Of a stretch of DNA of 64,000 bases, positions 42,294 through 52,379 are shown in pieces. Source of the stretch: Actinobacillus arthritidis (GTDB taxonomy: Bacteria > Pseudomonadota > Gammaproteobacteria > Enterobacterales > Pasteurellaceae); contig NZ_CP103833.1 of NCBI RefSeq assembly GCF_029774155.1, positions 62,001 through 126,000 on the forward strand. The letters are read 5' to 3'. The translations under genes were made by a program, and so were the position numbers. Numbering within the stretch: the stretch's first letter is position 1; each line of letters begins with the position of its first letter. The notes below the pieces were generated by a model, which made no database searches, was not told where the DNA came from, and saw only the letters and a list, made by a program, of their open reading frames with translations.

Positions 42294-43704
42294 TTAATTT
42301 AATTCCACGTGACGAATATCGACAAATTTACCAAACATTGTCTGCTGCATTGCCATTGCTGGGCTAACTAAGTGGGTACGACCGTTACGACCTTGGCGAC
42401 CTTCAAAGTTACGGTTAGAGGTTGAAGCACAACGTTCCCATTCGCCTAAACGGTCATCGTTCATACCTAAACACATTGAGCGACCCGGATTACGCCATTC
42501 TGCACCGGCTTCGATAAAGATCTTATCTAGGCCTTCTTTTTCCGCCTGTTCTTTCACTAAACCTGAACCTGGAACAACTAATACACGTTTTACGTTATCT
42601 GCTTTTTTACGGCCTTTCATTACTGCTCGCTGCCGCACGTAAATCTTCGATACGAGAGTTAGTGCAAGAACCGATAAATACTTGATCCACTGGGATATCT
42701 TTCATATCGGTGTTGGCTTCTAAACCGATGTATGCCAATGCTTTTTCTGCCGAGGCTTTTGTGACCGGATCTGCCATTTCTTGTGGGTTTGGCACAATTT
42801 GGTCAATACCGATTACTTGACCCGGGTTGGTTCCCCAAGTCACTTGCGGTGCAATATCTTTCGCTTCCAATGTGACGACCGCATCAAAGACTGCATCATC
42901 GTCTGATTTTAAGGTTTGCCAATATTCAATGGCATCATCCCAATCTTTGCCTTTTGGTGCGTGCGGACGACCTTTCAAGTAAGCGAATGTGGTTTCATCC
43001 GGTGCAACTAGACCGGCTTTTGCACCAAATTCGATTGCCATATTACATACCGTCATACGACCTTCCATGGATAAATCACGGATCGCTTCACCGCAGAACT
43101 CCACCACATAACCAGTACCACCTGCCATAGTAGTTTTGCCGATAATCGCTAATACAATATCTTTGGCGGTAATACCCGAGTTTACTTTACCACGCACTTC
43201 CACTTTCATACTTTTCGCACGTGCTTGTTTTAAGGTTTGCGTTGCAAGTACGTGTTCCACTTCAGAAGTACCGATACCGAAAGCTAATGCACCAAATGCA
43301 CCGTGTGTGGCAGTATGCGAGTCACCGCATACAATGGTCATACCAGGTAAGGTTAAGCCTTGCTCCGGTCCCATTACGTGGACAATACCCTGTTCTTTGG
43401 TTTGCATATCGAATAACGAAATACCGCTTGCTTCACAGTTTTTGGCTAATTCTAAAACTTGGATTTTCGCCTGACCTTCTAGTTTATTAACATCTCGTAC
43501 TTGGGTTGAAATGCTGTGATCCATTGTACCGAAAGTTTTTCCAATTTGGCGTACTTGGCGACCAGCTACACGTAAACCGTCAAACGCTTGTGGGCTAGTA
43601 ACTTCGTGGATTAAATGGCGGTTAATATAAAGAATCGGCGTTTCACCTGCGCCTTCATATACCACGTGTGCGTCAAATAGTTTTTCGTATAGTGTTTTTG
43701 CCAT
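42294..43704 (-). CDS. leuC: LeuC, 3-isopropylmalate dehydratase large subunit (frameshifted)
   Basis: Aconitase-family large subunit with a 4Fe-4S cluster. The start is the ATG at 43704 ([20 protein letters not shown]). The first cluster cysteine is in [18 protein letters not shown]; the other two would be in the second part ([16 protein letters not shown] has one). An extra A near 42627 (coding strand GCG-A-GCA) shifts the frame after RAAA; removing it gives [20 protein letters not shown] and an open frame to 42294. The corrected length is about 469 residues, normal. It probably forms an operon with leuD. Confidence 0.92.
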
Positions 43705-44051
43705 AATATTGTCCAACTCTAAAATGAATATTGTGAATGCAATTAATTTTGAATTAAGTGCGGTTACATTTGTTACTTTTTGTGTAAAGCAACCGCTGGT
43801 GTAAAGGAATATAACCGTTAACTATTTGAATGTAAAATGCTATTTTTATAAAAAATGGCGTGTTTTATGCTGTTTAAGAAGCTGGAAAATGCTTGTTTTT
43901 GCTATAAGGTAGAATATTATTCTAAAGTTTTAGGAATATATAGACGCTTATCTATGCTTTATTCCACTTTATAGCGTGATGCCCTAAATCATTTTTCTTT
44001 TGATTTAGTTACAATAAAAGGTAATTCCTATCATTAGAGGATCATAAAACC
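43705..44051. other. Divergent intergenic region leuC / cdaR
   Basis: 347 bases, very AT-rich, no coding frame recognised. It should hold both the minus-strand leuC promoter and the cdaR promoter. TTAGAGGATC just before 44052 is the cdaR ribosome-binding site, and TACAAT near 44008 is a possible -10. No leucine-rich leader peptide was recognised on the minus strand. Confidence 0.6.
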
Positions 44052-45164
44052 ATGTTAAAACTTGATATTCCTACCGCACAAGCGATTGTAAAACGTACTA
44101 TGCAGATTATTCCTAATTCCGTGAATGTTATGGATGAGAATGGAATAATTATCGCATCGGGCAATCCCTCTCGTTTAGGCGAGCGTCATACTGGAGCCAT
44201 TATCGTACTACGTAATAAACAGGCGGTTGAAATTGATGAACATCTTGTAAAGCAGTGGAATTATGAGGCAAGAGAGGGATTTAATTTACCAATTTCTTAT
44301 TTGGGAAATATTATCGGGGTTATCGGTATCTCCGGTAAACCTAATGAGGTGCGTCAGTATGGTGAGTTAGTCAAAATGGCAGCGGAACTCATTGTAGAGC
44401 AGTCAGTATTACTCGCTCAGGAACGTTGGCAACAGCGTTATAAAGAAGAATTTATTCGTCAACTTTTGCGAGGTAATTTAAGCGAAGCAGAAGTTAAGCA
44501 ACAAGCGGTCTTTTTTCAATTAGATTTTTGTCACGCACCGATAACCTTGATGGTTAAGATAAACCAGCCGGATTCTGAAAAACTGCAACGCTTGCTTAAC
44601 CATATAGAAGCAAATACAAGACATCTTGCACTTGCCGTAGTTGATTTAGATAAATTGGTTGTTTTGATGAGCGAAGATGAATTTAACCATCTCTATAAAG
44701 AACGGAATTTATTGTCATTATTACCGGATATTACGCGTAATACTGAATATAAAATTGTTGTTGGAGCAAAAGTAGACTACTTTCATCAAGTTCATTTTTC
44801 GTATCAAACTGCATTACATACCTTAGCCTATGCCGAAAAAATGCGATTAAAAAAACAAATACTGCTTTTTTCAGATTATAAATTACCGGCGCTCTTAGCT
44901 GATTTTGCTCAAACTTGGCAATGTAGCGAATTATTGTCGCCGTTTAATGCTCTCTTTGCACAAGATAACAAAGCGGTTTTATTTAAGAGTTTGCAACAAT
45001 ATTTTTTGTCAAATTGTGATCTTGCTCACGCTTCTGAGAAACTATTTATTCATCCAAATACATTACGTTATCGCTTAGAAAAGATTGAAGAAATTACTTC
45101 CTTATCTTTCAATAAGATAGAAGATAAATTTATGCTTTATTTAGGTGCATCATTGCTTAAATAA
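44052..45164 (+). CDS. cdaR: CdaR-type sugar-diacid utilisation regulator
   Basis: 370 residues. The N-terminal diacid-recognition domain begins MLKLDIPTAQAIVKRTMQII and carries NVMDENGIIIASGNPSRLGE and FNLPISYLGNIIGVIGISG. The C-terminal PucR-type helix-turn-helix is NCDLAHASEKLFIHPNTLRY followed by RLEKIEE. This is the architecture of CdaR, the activator of glucarate, galactarate and glycerate genes in E. coli. It lies directly upstream of a GntP permease and glycerate kinase in the same direction, so it probably regulates them. H. influenzae has a similar three-gene set. Confidence 0.9.
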   Translation: MLKLDIPTAQAIVKRTMQIIPNSVNVMDENGIIIASGNPSRLGERHTGAIIVLRNKQAVEIDEHLVKQWNYEAREGFNLPISYLGNIIGVIGISGKPNEVRQYGELVKMAAELIVEQSVLLAQERWQQRYKEEFIRQLLRGNLSEAEVKQQAVFFQLDFCHAPITLMVKINQPDSEKLQRLLNHIEANTRHLALAVVDLDKLVVLMSEDEFNHLYKERNLLSLLPDITRNTEYKIVVGAKVDYFHQVHFSYQTALHTLAYAEKMRLKKQILLFSDYKLPALLADFAQTWQCSELLSPFNALFAQDNKAVLFKSLQQYFLSNCDLAHASEKLFIHPNTLRYRLEKIEEITSLSFNKIEDKFMLYLGASLLK

Positions 45165-45289
45165 TTTGTATGAAATAACAAAAATATAGAGTAAATAAGT
45201 TTATTTTTTGTTATTTTTACTAAAGACTTTTCGTGTTAAATATTGATAATACACATTATTCTTTTTTAATGAACGTATAGGTGTTTATT

Positions 45290-46552
45290 ATGGTAACAGT
45301 AACAGCAATTGGAGCAGTCGTTGCCCTTTCTGTGGCAATTGTTCTTATCTTGAAAAAAGTGCCGCCGGCATATGGTATGTTAATCGGGGCATTGGTCGGC
45401 GGTTTAATCGGTGGGGCGGATCTGTCGCAAACCGTGAGCTTAATGATCGGCGGTGCACAAGGAATTACTACTGCGGTAATGCGTATCTTAGTCGCGGGTG
45501 TATTAGCCGGTGTGTTAATTGAATCCGGTGCGGCAAGTACCATTGCAGAAACCATCGTGAAAAAATTAGGCGAAACCCGTGCATTACTTGCTTTAGTGCT
45601 TTCCACTATGATTTTAACTGCTGTTGGGGTATTTGTGGATGTGGCAGTTATTACTGTTTCACCAATCGCATTAGCGTTAGCGAAACGTGGTAATTTATCC
45701 AAACCGGCAATCTTATTGGCAATGATTGGTGGTGGTAAAGCCGGTAATTTAATGTCACCGAATCCAAATGCGATTGCGGCTTCAGACGCTTTTCATTTAC
45801 CACTCACGTCTGTAATGGTCGCAGGCATCATTCCGGCAATTTTCGGTATTATTCTGACTTATTTTTTAGCAAAACGCCTGATCAATAAAGGTTCAAAAGT
45901 GGCGGATAACGAAGTTTCTGCAAATAATCTGCAAAATTTACCCGCTTTCCTACCGGCAATTGCGGCACCGCTTTGTGCGATTATCTTATTAGCATTACGC
46001 CCTATTGCGGATATTAAAATTGATCCGCTTATCGCATTACCGCTTGGCGGTTTAGTCGGTGCGTTGGCAATGGGCAAATTAAAACAAGTGAATCAATTTG
46101 CCACTTCAGGCTTATTAAAAATGTCACCAGTTGCTGTGATGTTATTAGGTACGGGAGCATTAGCCGGTATTATTGCCAATTCGGGTTTAAAAGATGTGTT
46201 AATTGAAGCGCTTACCGCTTCAGGCTTACCGTCTTATTTACTTGCACCGATTTCAGGGGCGTTAATGTCACTGGCAACCGCTTCAACTACAGCCGGTACC
46301 GTAGTAGCGTCAAACGTATTTAGTGCAACCTTAATTGAATTAGGTGTAAGTGCATTGGCTGGTGCGGCAATGATTCACGCCGGTGCGACCGTATTTGACC
46401 ATATGCCGCACGGTTCTTTCTTCCACGCCACCGGCGGAAGCGTCAATATGGATATGAAAGAACGCTTAAAATTAATTCCGTATGAAACAGCGGTCGGTTT
46501 AATTATGACTATCGTTTCAACCTTGGTATTTGGTGTGTTTAAATTATTCTAA
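45290..46552 (+). CDS. GntP-family permease, probably for D-glycerate or a related sugar acid
   Basis: 420 residues from the ATG at 45290 (MVTVTAIGAVVALSVAIVLI); a GTG three codons earlier is possible. GntP/ion-transporter family with about 12 hydrophobic segments, including KVPPAYGMLIGALVGGLIGG, VFVDVAVITVSPIALALAKR, GGGKAGNLMSPNPNAIAASD and TASTTAGTVVASNVFS. Position between a CdaR-type regulator and a glycerate kinase suggests uptake of glycerate or a sugar acid; the family also includes gluconate permeases, so substrate is inferred. Glycerate kinase begins 10 bases after its stop. Confidence 0.87.
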   Translation: MVTVTAIGAVVALSVAIVLILKKVPPAYGMLIGALVGGLIGGADLSQTVSLMIGGAQGITTAVMRILVAGVLAGVLIESGAASTIAETIVKKLGETRALLALVLSTMILTAVGVFVDVAVITVSPIALALAKRGNLSKPAILLAMIGGGKAGNLMSPNPNAIAASDAFHLPLTSVMVAGIIPAIFGIILTYFLAKRLINKGSKVADNEVSANNLQNLPAFLPAIAAPLCAIILLALRPIADIKIDPLIALPLGGLVGALAMGKLKQVNQFATSGLLKMSPVAVMLLGTGALAGIIANSGLKDVLIEALTASGLPSYLLAPISGALMSLATASTTAGTVVASNVFSATLIELGVSALAGAAMIHAGATVFDHMPHGSFFHATGGSVNMDMKERLKLIPYETAVGLIMTIVSTLVFGVFKLF

Positions 46553-46562
46553 GAGGTAAAAT

Positions 46563-47695
46563 ATGAAAATTGTTATTGCTCCCGATTCATTTAAAGAAAG
46601 TCTTACTGCACTTGAAGTAGCGCAATCGATCGAAGGCGGTTTCAGACGTATTTTCCCTGATGCACAATACATCAAAGTACCGATGGCGGACGGCGGTGAA
46701 GGTTCGGTTCAGTCATTAATTGATGCGACTAAAGGTGAGCTGTTAGAAGTTGAAGTGACTGCGCCGCTCGGTAATAAAGTGACAGGCTTTTTAGGCATTT
46801 CGGGCGACAAACAGACCGCTTTTATTGAAATGGCGGCTTCCGGTTTACATCTTGTGCCTTTTGAACAACGTAATCCGCTTAAAACTACCAGTTTCGGTAC
46901 CGGTGAATTAATCAAAAAAGCGTTAGATTTGGGCGTGAAGAAAATTCTGTTGGGTATTGGCGGTAGTGCGACCAATGACGGCGGTGTCGGTATGTTGCAA
47001 GCGCTCGGCGCTTCTTTCAAAAATGCCGCAGGTGAGGAAATCGGTTTTGGGGGCGAACAGCTACAACAAATCAGTCAGATTTCGTTAGAAAATTTAGAGC
47101 CTCGTTTACAAAGTGTTGAGTTTGAAGTGGCGTGTGACGTAAATAACCCGTTATGCGGCATGAGCATGGTGCTTCGGCAGTGTTTGGCCCACAAAAAGGT
47201 GCAACGCCGGAGATGGTTCAAACCTTGGATAATGCTTTGGCGCATTTTGCGGATATCGCATTAGCTCAACAAGGGATTGCGATTGCTAATCATGCCGGCG
47301 CAGGTGCGGCAGGCGGTATGGGCGGCGGTTTATTATTACTGCCGAATGTGCGACTTAAAGCAGGTGTACAAATCATTATCGAAGCGACTCGTCTGGCGGA
47401 ACATATTCAAGATGCGGATTTAGTGATTACCGGCGAGGGGCGTATGGACGCACAAAGTATTGCCGGCAAAACACCGGTGGGTGTGGCAAAAACGGCAAAA
47501 CAATTTGATGTGCCTGTGATTGCGATTGTCGGTTGCTTACGAGAAGATTACAATGTGGTTTATCAGCACGGCATTGATGCGGTATTCCCGATTATTCGTC
47601 AATTAAATTCACTCGAAGAAACCTTAAAACAAGGACGAGAAAACTTGGAGTCTAGCGCAGAAAATGTCGCACGTTTAATTAAATTGAAAATGTAG
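46563..47695 (+). CDS. garK: Glycerate kinase (GarK/GlxK family, frameshifted)
   Basis: Phosphorylates D-glycerate for entry into glycolysis. It starts MKIVIAPDSFKESLTALEVA with AAGAGGTAA upstream; motifs VPMADGGEGSVQSL, SFGTGELIKKALD and GIGGSATNDGGVGM mark the glycerate kinase type 1 family. The frame breaks near 47160, after CDVNNPLCG; restoring one A (GGCAATGAGC) gives NPLCGNEHGASAVFGPQKGA and the frame continues to TAG 47695, including AGAAGGMGGGL and VITGEGRMDAQS. The corrected length is about 377 residues. It is in the same unit as the GntP permease. Confidence 0.9.
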
Positions 47696-47712
47696 AAATT
47701 GGCGGAGGGCTT

Positions 47713-47985
47713 ATGCAACAGAAACAGTTTATTGTGACCGGACATGTACAAGGTGTCGGTTTTCGATTCTTCACGCTACAAGAGGCAGGAAAAATCGGCA
47801 TTAAAGGTTATGTGAAAAATCGCCCTGAAGGCTCGGTGGAAGTGGTTGCAATGGGGAGTGAAGCGCAAATGGCGCTGTTCAGAAACTGGCTACAAAAAGG
47901 CCCTCCGACATCTGCTGTGCGTAATTTAATTGAACAAAGTTATCAAGGCTCGGAACAATTCGAACGCTTTGAAATTCGACGCTAG
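47713..47985 (+). CDS. acyP: Acylphosphatase
   Basis: 90 residues, standard for the family. Hydrolyses acyl phosphates. The fold motif GHVQGVGFRFF carries the catalytic arginine (R18), and GYVKNRPEGSVEVVA carries the catalytic asparagine (N36). GGCGGAGGG precedes the ATG and the gene follows glycerate kinase by 17 bases, so it may be co-transcribed, though no functional link is obvious. The uptake-signal hairpin after it ends the unit. Confidence 0.93.
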   Translation: MQQKQFIVTGHVQGVGFRFFTLQEAGKIGIKGYVKNRPEGSVEVVAMGSEAQMALFRNWLQKGPPTSAVRNLIEQSYQGSEQFERFEIRR

Positions 47986-48006
47986 CCATGGCGGATTTGG
48001 AATCAG

Positions 48007-48052
48007 ACAAGCGGTTAAATTTGCAAAAAATCTTGTAAATTTAACCGCTTGT
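48007..48052. terminator. Inverted uptake-signal pair between acyP and the OLD nuclease gene
   Basis: ACAAGCGGTTAAATTTGC...GTAAATTTAACCGCTTGT, a near-perfect stem between convergent genes. Confidence 0.8.
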
Positions 48053-48055
48053 TAT

Positions 48056-49606
48056 TTATTGCTCTTTGATAAGTTGCAAAACTTTAATGAATAGTTTTCT
48101 AAATAAACGAGGAATCGCTTGGTTGCCTCTTTGTTTAATTTCAGTTGAAATCGCAATCGCTAAATCCGGTTTTGAGGTGTACTGAATCGCTCGTTTAATA
48201 ATGGTTTTGGTCGGGTATTTATGATCTCTCGGTTGCCAACGGGCAAGACGTACAAATACTTCTTTTAATCCTTCATGATAGAAAAAATGCTCAATATCTT
48301 GGCGTGGAATGACGGTTAGATGTTTGCTTGGATGTTCATCTTCCTGCAACATACTCTTGGCAATATCGGCATATTTTTCACCCGCTTGATCGCCATCGGT
48401 CAACACATACCATTCAATGCCCATTGCCTTGGCGTATTTAATTAACGGGCGTAAGCCGCATTGGGCAAATTCCACAATCCGAATCCCTTCCATTTCCAAG
48501 TTAATATCCAGTAAATTCGCCAGTTCAGTTAGAATCCAAACTTCCGTTTCTCCTTCGACTAAAATCCATGCTCGAGAAAATAAAGCTAAACCTCGATTGT
48601 AGTGAATATGAAAGGTCAGTTTACGTAGGTCTTCTTTGCCCAACGAACTGTGTGCAAGCGAATATGCTTCGGTATGATCTCGATAACGTACTAAACGGCT
48701 AATTTCTCGTAGCGGCACTTGAGAAAGTAATTCCATCGAATTGGTGGTGGTAATGCGTTGTACCGGTAAATAATTTACCAATTCCCAAAAGATCGCAATC
48801 ATACGAGGATGTAAACGTGCTTCGAGATCTTCAAATAAGATAATTGGCGTTTTGATTTGTTTATGTTTTTGATGAAGTACGAATAATGATGAAAGCTGAG
48901 TACGAACTTGTTGAATGAGCTGAGGATCTTGATTTTGTTTTAGATGTTGGCAAAGCGCTTTAACTTGATTCCATAGCTGAGCCGTATCAAGCGTAGTATC
49001 GACTGAGTGTATATCATTGTTAAAGAAGTAATATTTTAACAATAGCGAGAGTGCTGTTAATTCATCCGATAATGCGTGCTGTGTAACATTATTGGACTGA
49101 GAGAGTGCGGCTAAGTTAGCAAATGGATTTAATTGTACATCACGAAAACGATATACTGGCGTTTGATTGATAATAATACGGACAATTTGCTCGAGATTAT
49201 CAATATTTAATGCTGTGCCGTGACTATCTAAAAATTGATATATTGTTTGTACACCTTGTTCAGTCAATATACCGGTAACTTGTAAATATACTTTTTGTAA
49301 CCCTTCCTCTGCTAAGTGCAGTATATCTCGATATTGCAACTCATTTTGTGCAGAAGCATCGGATGCTTCTTCACAAAAGGTAAAACACAATTTAATCGGT
49401 TGTATTTGTTGCTGGTTTTTGAGATGGAAGTCGTCTTCTTGAAACTGATACAGTTCATCTTTTAAATTGAAAATATAGCTAAGTGCATCCAACAAACTGG
49501 ATTTCCCCCACGCATTTTCGCCGATAAGTACCATATTAGGACGTAGTGCAAGAGAAAGGTAGTTTATACCTCGAAAGCTGGAAATCTCAATTTGTTGTAA
49601 ATACAT
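48056..49606 (-). CDS. OLD-family ATP-dependent endonuclease (YbjD-like)
   Basis: 516 residues. The N-terminal ABC-type ATPase starts MYLQQIEISSFRGINYLSLA, with Walker A GENAWGKSSLLDALSY (about 29-44) and Walker B-like IILFEDLEARLHPRM. The C-terminal TOPRIM domain has ILVEGETEVWILTELA and YVLTDGDQAGEKYADIA, with the acidic metal-binding residues in place. This is the OLD architecture (overcoming lysogenisation defect), and the overall layout resembles E. coli YbjD. No UvrD-like partner (as GajB in Gabija) is adjacent; ppnN lies 11 bases upstream. A role in DNA repair or phage defence is possible but not shown. Confidence 0.85.
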   Translation of the reverse strand: MYLQQIEISSFRGINYLSLALRPNMVLIGENAWGKSSLLDALSYIFNLKDELYQFQEDDFHLKNQQQIQPIKLCFTFCEEASDASAQNELQYRDILHLAEEGLQKVYLQVTGILTEQGVQTIYQFLDSHGTALNIDNLEQIVRIIINQTPVYRFRDVQLNPFANLAALSQSNNVTQHALSDELTALSLLLKYYFFNNDIHSVDTTLDTAQLWNQVKALCQHLKQNQDPQLIQQVRTQLSSLFVLHQKHKQIKTPIILFEDLEARLHPRMIAIFWELVNYLPVQRITTTNSMELLSQVPLREISRLVRYRDHTEAYSLAHSSLGKEDLRKLTFHIHYNRGLALFSRAWILVEGETEVWILTELANLLDINLEMEGIRIVEFAQCGLRPLIKYAKAMGIEWYVLTDGDQAGEKYADIAKSMLQEDEHPSKHLTVIPRQDIEHFFYHEGLKEVFVRLARWQPRDHKYPTKTIIKRAIQYTSKPDLAIAISTEIKQRGNQAIPRLFRKLFIKVLQLIKEQ

Positions 49607-49617
49607 CTATGAATCTC

Positions 49618-50991
49618 CTATTTATTCGGTACGATTTGATAGCAAGGTGTATAGGCTTCGCCGGTCGGTAATTTCATTCTATGCTGAGTAATGAAGGTTT
49701 GTAACAAGCGGTCGATTTTATCCAATAATTTGTGATCACCTTGTAATTGGAACGGGCCGAATTGCTCTATCAAATCTTGAGTAGCAGGTTTAATATTACC
49801 AGCAACAATACCGGAGAATGCTCGCCGTAAGTTAGCCGCTAATTGTTCGGTTGGTTGCTCAAAATGCAAATTTAAATGACTCATATTATGATGAGTCGGC
49901 TCAAATGGATGCGTAAATTCTTCCGCAATATGTAAAGACCAGTTAAAACTATATGAATCGGCAAGCTCAAGACGTTGTTGTTTAATCTCTTTCATTGATT
50001 TTGCCATTTTTTGTGCTACCAATGTTGGATCATCAATAATAATCTCATACATTTGTTGTGCCTCTTCACCTAATGTTTCTCCGATAAATTGATCGATAGC
50101 GGTAAAATAAGCGGCACTTTCTTTTGGTGCGGTAAGAATGACCGGCAGTTTTTGTGCTTTATTTGCCGGATTGAGCTTGATGCCGAGAATATAGAGCAAT
50201 TCTTCCAATGTTCCGGGGCCGCCGGGGAAGATCACAATACCATGTCCCATTCGTACAAATGCCTCTAAACGCTTTTCAATATCCGGCATAATGATTAATT
50301 CCGTTACGATCGGATTGGGGGGCTCGGAAGCAATAATAGACGGCTCGGTAATTCCGATAAAACGACTATGCTTATAACGTTGATTCGCGTGACCGATTGT
50401 TGCCCCTTTCATCGGTGCTTCCATTACACCCGTGCCGCAACCGGTAACGATATTGAATTGACGTAATCCGAGTTCAGTGCCGACCGCACGGCAATATTGA
50501 TATTCGGTTTGATTAATCGAATGTCCACCCCAGCACACAATTAGGTTCGGATCCGAACCGATTTCTAATGCTTTAGCGTTACGTAAAATGGAAAAGACAA
50601 GATTGGTAATGTATTTATTATTGTCTTGTGGAGAAGCGTGTTGCCCAATATATTGATAAAGTGCATTTACAAATACAATATCTCGTAATACCGCAAATAA
50701 ATGATATTGAATATTTACAATCATTTTTCCGTCTACAAAAGCGGACTCTGGCGGATTATGTAATTCAAGCGACACCCCTTTTTCTTTGGTCAGCAGATTG
50801 ATTTCAAAGTTAGGATATTGATTGAGTAACGCACGACTGTCATCAGTGATTGCACCGGAATTAAGTACGGCGAGTGAACAATTGCGATAAAGAGAATAGA
50901 GATTGCCTTGGGCTTTTTTGGTAAGTAATTCCATCTCTAGGTGAGATAGTTGGTCTAAGCTACCTTTGGGATTGACGCAATGAACGTTCAT
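49618..50991 (-). CDS. ppnN: PpnN, pyrimidine/purine nucleotide 5'-monophosphate nucleosidase
   Basis: 457 residues from the ATG at 50991 ([20 protein letters not shown]), like E. coli PpnN (YgdH, 454). Cleaves nucleoside monophosphates to base and ribose 5-phosphate; E. coli PpnN is stimulated by (p)ppGpp. LOG-family catalytic motifs [28 protein letters not shown] and [15 protein letters not shown] are present, and the C-terminal [15 protein letters not shown] and [19 protein letters not shown] match the nucleotide-regulated end domain. It is followed after 11 bases by the OLD nuclease gene. Confidence 0.93.
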   Translation of the reverse strand: MNVHCVNPKGSLDQLSHLEMELLTKKAQGNLYSLYRNCSLAVLNSGAITDDSRALLNQYPNFEINLLTKEKGVSLELHNPPESAFVDGKMIVNIQYHLFAVLRDIVFVNALYQYIGQHASPQDNNKYITNLVFSILRNAKALEIGSDPNLIVCWGGHSINQTEYQYCRAVGTELGLRQFNIVTGCGTGVMEAPMKGATIGHANQRYKHSRFIGITEPSIIASEPPNPIVTELIIMPDIEKRLEAFVRMGHGIVIFPGGPGTLEELLYILGIKLNPANKAQKLPVILTAPKESAAYFTAIDQFIGETLGEEAQQMYEIIIDDPTLVAQKMAKSMKEIKQQRLELADSYSFNWSLHIAEEFTHPFEPTHHNMSHLNLHFEQPTEQLAANLRRAFSGIVAGNIKPATQDLIEQFGPFQLQGDHKLLDKIDRLLQTFITQHRMKLPTGEAYTPCYQIVPNK

Positions 50992-51054
50992 AAATTTTCC
51001 CTTAAATCCAAATAAAAACATTATCTGAATTTAAGGGAGAAATAGCAAATTTAA

Positions 51055-52026
51055 TTATTCCTGCACGAAGCTGAGTGCTTGTTCAACCACTTCAACGCCA
51101 GCCCCTTGTTTAGTGGCGTTTTCGCTTAAATGACGACGCCATTGACGTGCACCTTTACAGTTTTGGAACGCACCTAACATATGGCGAACGATGTGGTTTA
51201 AATAAACCCCTTTTTGCGTTTGTGCTTCAATATAAGGCAACATCTTTTCCACCGCTTCACGGGCGGTAACAAGCGGTCGATTTTCACCGAAAATTTGCGA
51301 ATCGATTTCACCTAATAATGACGGATTCTGATAGGCTTCACGCCCCACCATTACGCCATCGACAAATGCCAAATGCTGTTTGATTTCCTCAACAGTTTTA
51401 ATACCGCCGTTAATTGAAATATTTAAATGCGGAAAATCACGTTTTAACTGATAAACACGCTCATAATCAAGCGGTGGAATTTCACGATTTTGTTTCGGAC
51501 TTAAACCGGACAACCATGCTTTGCGAGCATGAACGATAAAATCGTTACTATACGGCTGTACTTTCTCAATAAAATCACACAAAAATGCGTAACTATCCAA
51601 GTCATCGATACCGATACGATGTTTAACCGTCACCGGAATTTGCACCGCATCTTGCATTGCTTTGATACAGTTGGCAACCAAATCGGCTTTTGCCATTAAA
51701 CAAGCGCCGAACATCCCGTTTTGCACACGGTCGGAAGGACAGCCGACATTTAAATTGATTTCCGTATAGCCGCGTTCTTCAACTAATTTGGCACAATGCG
51801 CAAGCTGTGCCGGATCGCTACCGCCGAGTTGTAACGCAACCGGATTTTCACTCGGATCGTATTCAAGCAGATCGTATTTGGCGTGAATGATCGCCGGTGC
51901 GGTGATCATTTCGGTATAAAGCAAAGCGTGTTGGCTAAATTGGCGATGAAAATAGCGACAATGGCGAGTAGTCCAATCCAGCATTGGTGCAACGGAAAAA
52001 CGTCCGCGGTAAAATTGATTTTGCAT
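51055..52026 (-). CDS. dusA: DusA, tRNA-dihydrouridine synthase A
   Basis: 323 residues from the ATG at 52026 ([20 protein letters not shown]); a start nine codons earlier is less likely. FMN enzyme that reduces uridines 20 and 20a in the tRNA D-loop. Motifs: [20 protein letters not shown] (FMN site), [34 protein letters not shown] with the catalytic cysteine, [33 protein letters not shown] (DusA-specific) and [11 protein letters not shown]. The length is normal. Its upstream region carries an uptake-signal hairpin and the nrd control region. Confidence 0.93.
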   Translation of the reverse strand: MQNQFYRGRFSVAPMLDWTTRHCRYFHRQFSQHALLYTEMITAPAIIHAKYDLLEYDPSENPVALQLGGSDPAQLAHCAKLVEERGYTEINLNVGCPSDRVQNGMFGACLMAKADLVANCIKAMQDAVQIPVTVKHRIGIDDLDSYAFLCDFIEKVQPYSNDFIVHARKAWLSGLSPKQNREIPPLDYERVYQLKRDFPHLNISINGGIKTVEEIKQHLAFVDGVMVGREAYQNPSLLGEIDSQIFGENRPLVTAREAVEKMLPYIEAQTQKGVYLNHIVRHMLGAFQNCKGARQWRRHLSENATKQGAGVEVVEQALSFVQE

Positions 52027-52049
52027 AAAGTTGTTCACGAATAAAAATA

Positions 52050-52106
52050 ACAAGCGGTGTCATTTAGCTGATCTTTTGTAAAATTTTCGCTAAATTTAAC
52101 CGCTTA
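52050..52106. terminator. Inverted uptake-signal pair upstream of dusA
   Basis: ACAAGCGGTGTCATTTAGC...GCTAAATTTAACCGCTTA is an imperfect stem in the gap between dusA and nrdB. It is upstream of both genes, so it is not an obvious terminator for either. Confidence 0.6.
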
Positions 52107-52199
52107 TAAAAGGATAAAAATTTCCTTCATCATACTATAAAACGCTTGTAAATTCACGGTTTTATCGGGCTTATCGGGCATTTGGTTATAATTAGAACA

Positions 52200-52246
52200 A
52201 TACAATATCTAGTAAATTTTTATTAAGAAAACACTAGATATTGATT
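52200..52246 (+). promoter_or_regulatory. Paired NrdR-like boxes upstream of nrdB
   Basis: Boxes ATACAATATCTAGTAA (52200-52215) and ACACTAGATATTGATT (52231-52246) match the NrdR consensus ACACWATATMTWGTGT at about 13 and (read on the minus strand) 14 of 16 positions. They start 31 bases apart, about three DNA turns, the spacing typical of NrdR box pairs. TATAAT at 52187-52192 just upstream would put transcript start inside box 1. Confidence 0.7.
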
Positions 52247-52313
52247 TATAAATTAACAAAAAATTTTTTCTTTATAAATCAAAAGACTAACTAAAAAGCG
52301 CGTTTGTCAAGAC

Positions 52314-52342
52314 TTGTGATTGCAAAAAAATTTCCCTAAAAT
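52314..52342 (+). promoter_or_regulatory. Candidate proximal promoter of nrdB
   Basis: TTGTGA at 52314-52319 and TAAAAT at 52337-52342, 17 bases apart, 38 bases before the nrdB ATG. The NrdR-like boxes lie well upstream of it, so either TATAAT at 52187 is the controlled promoter or this one is constitutive. Confidence 0.45.
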
Positions 52343-52379
52343 CGCCGCCTATTGTTACCTTACTTTGAGCTAGAGAATT

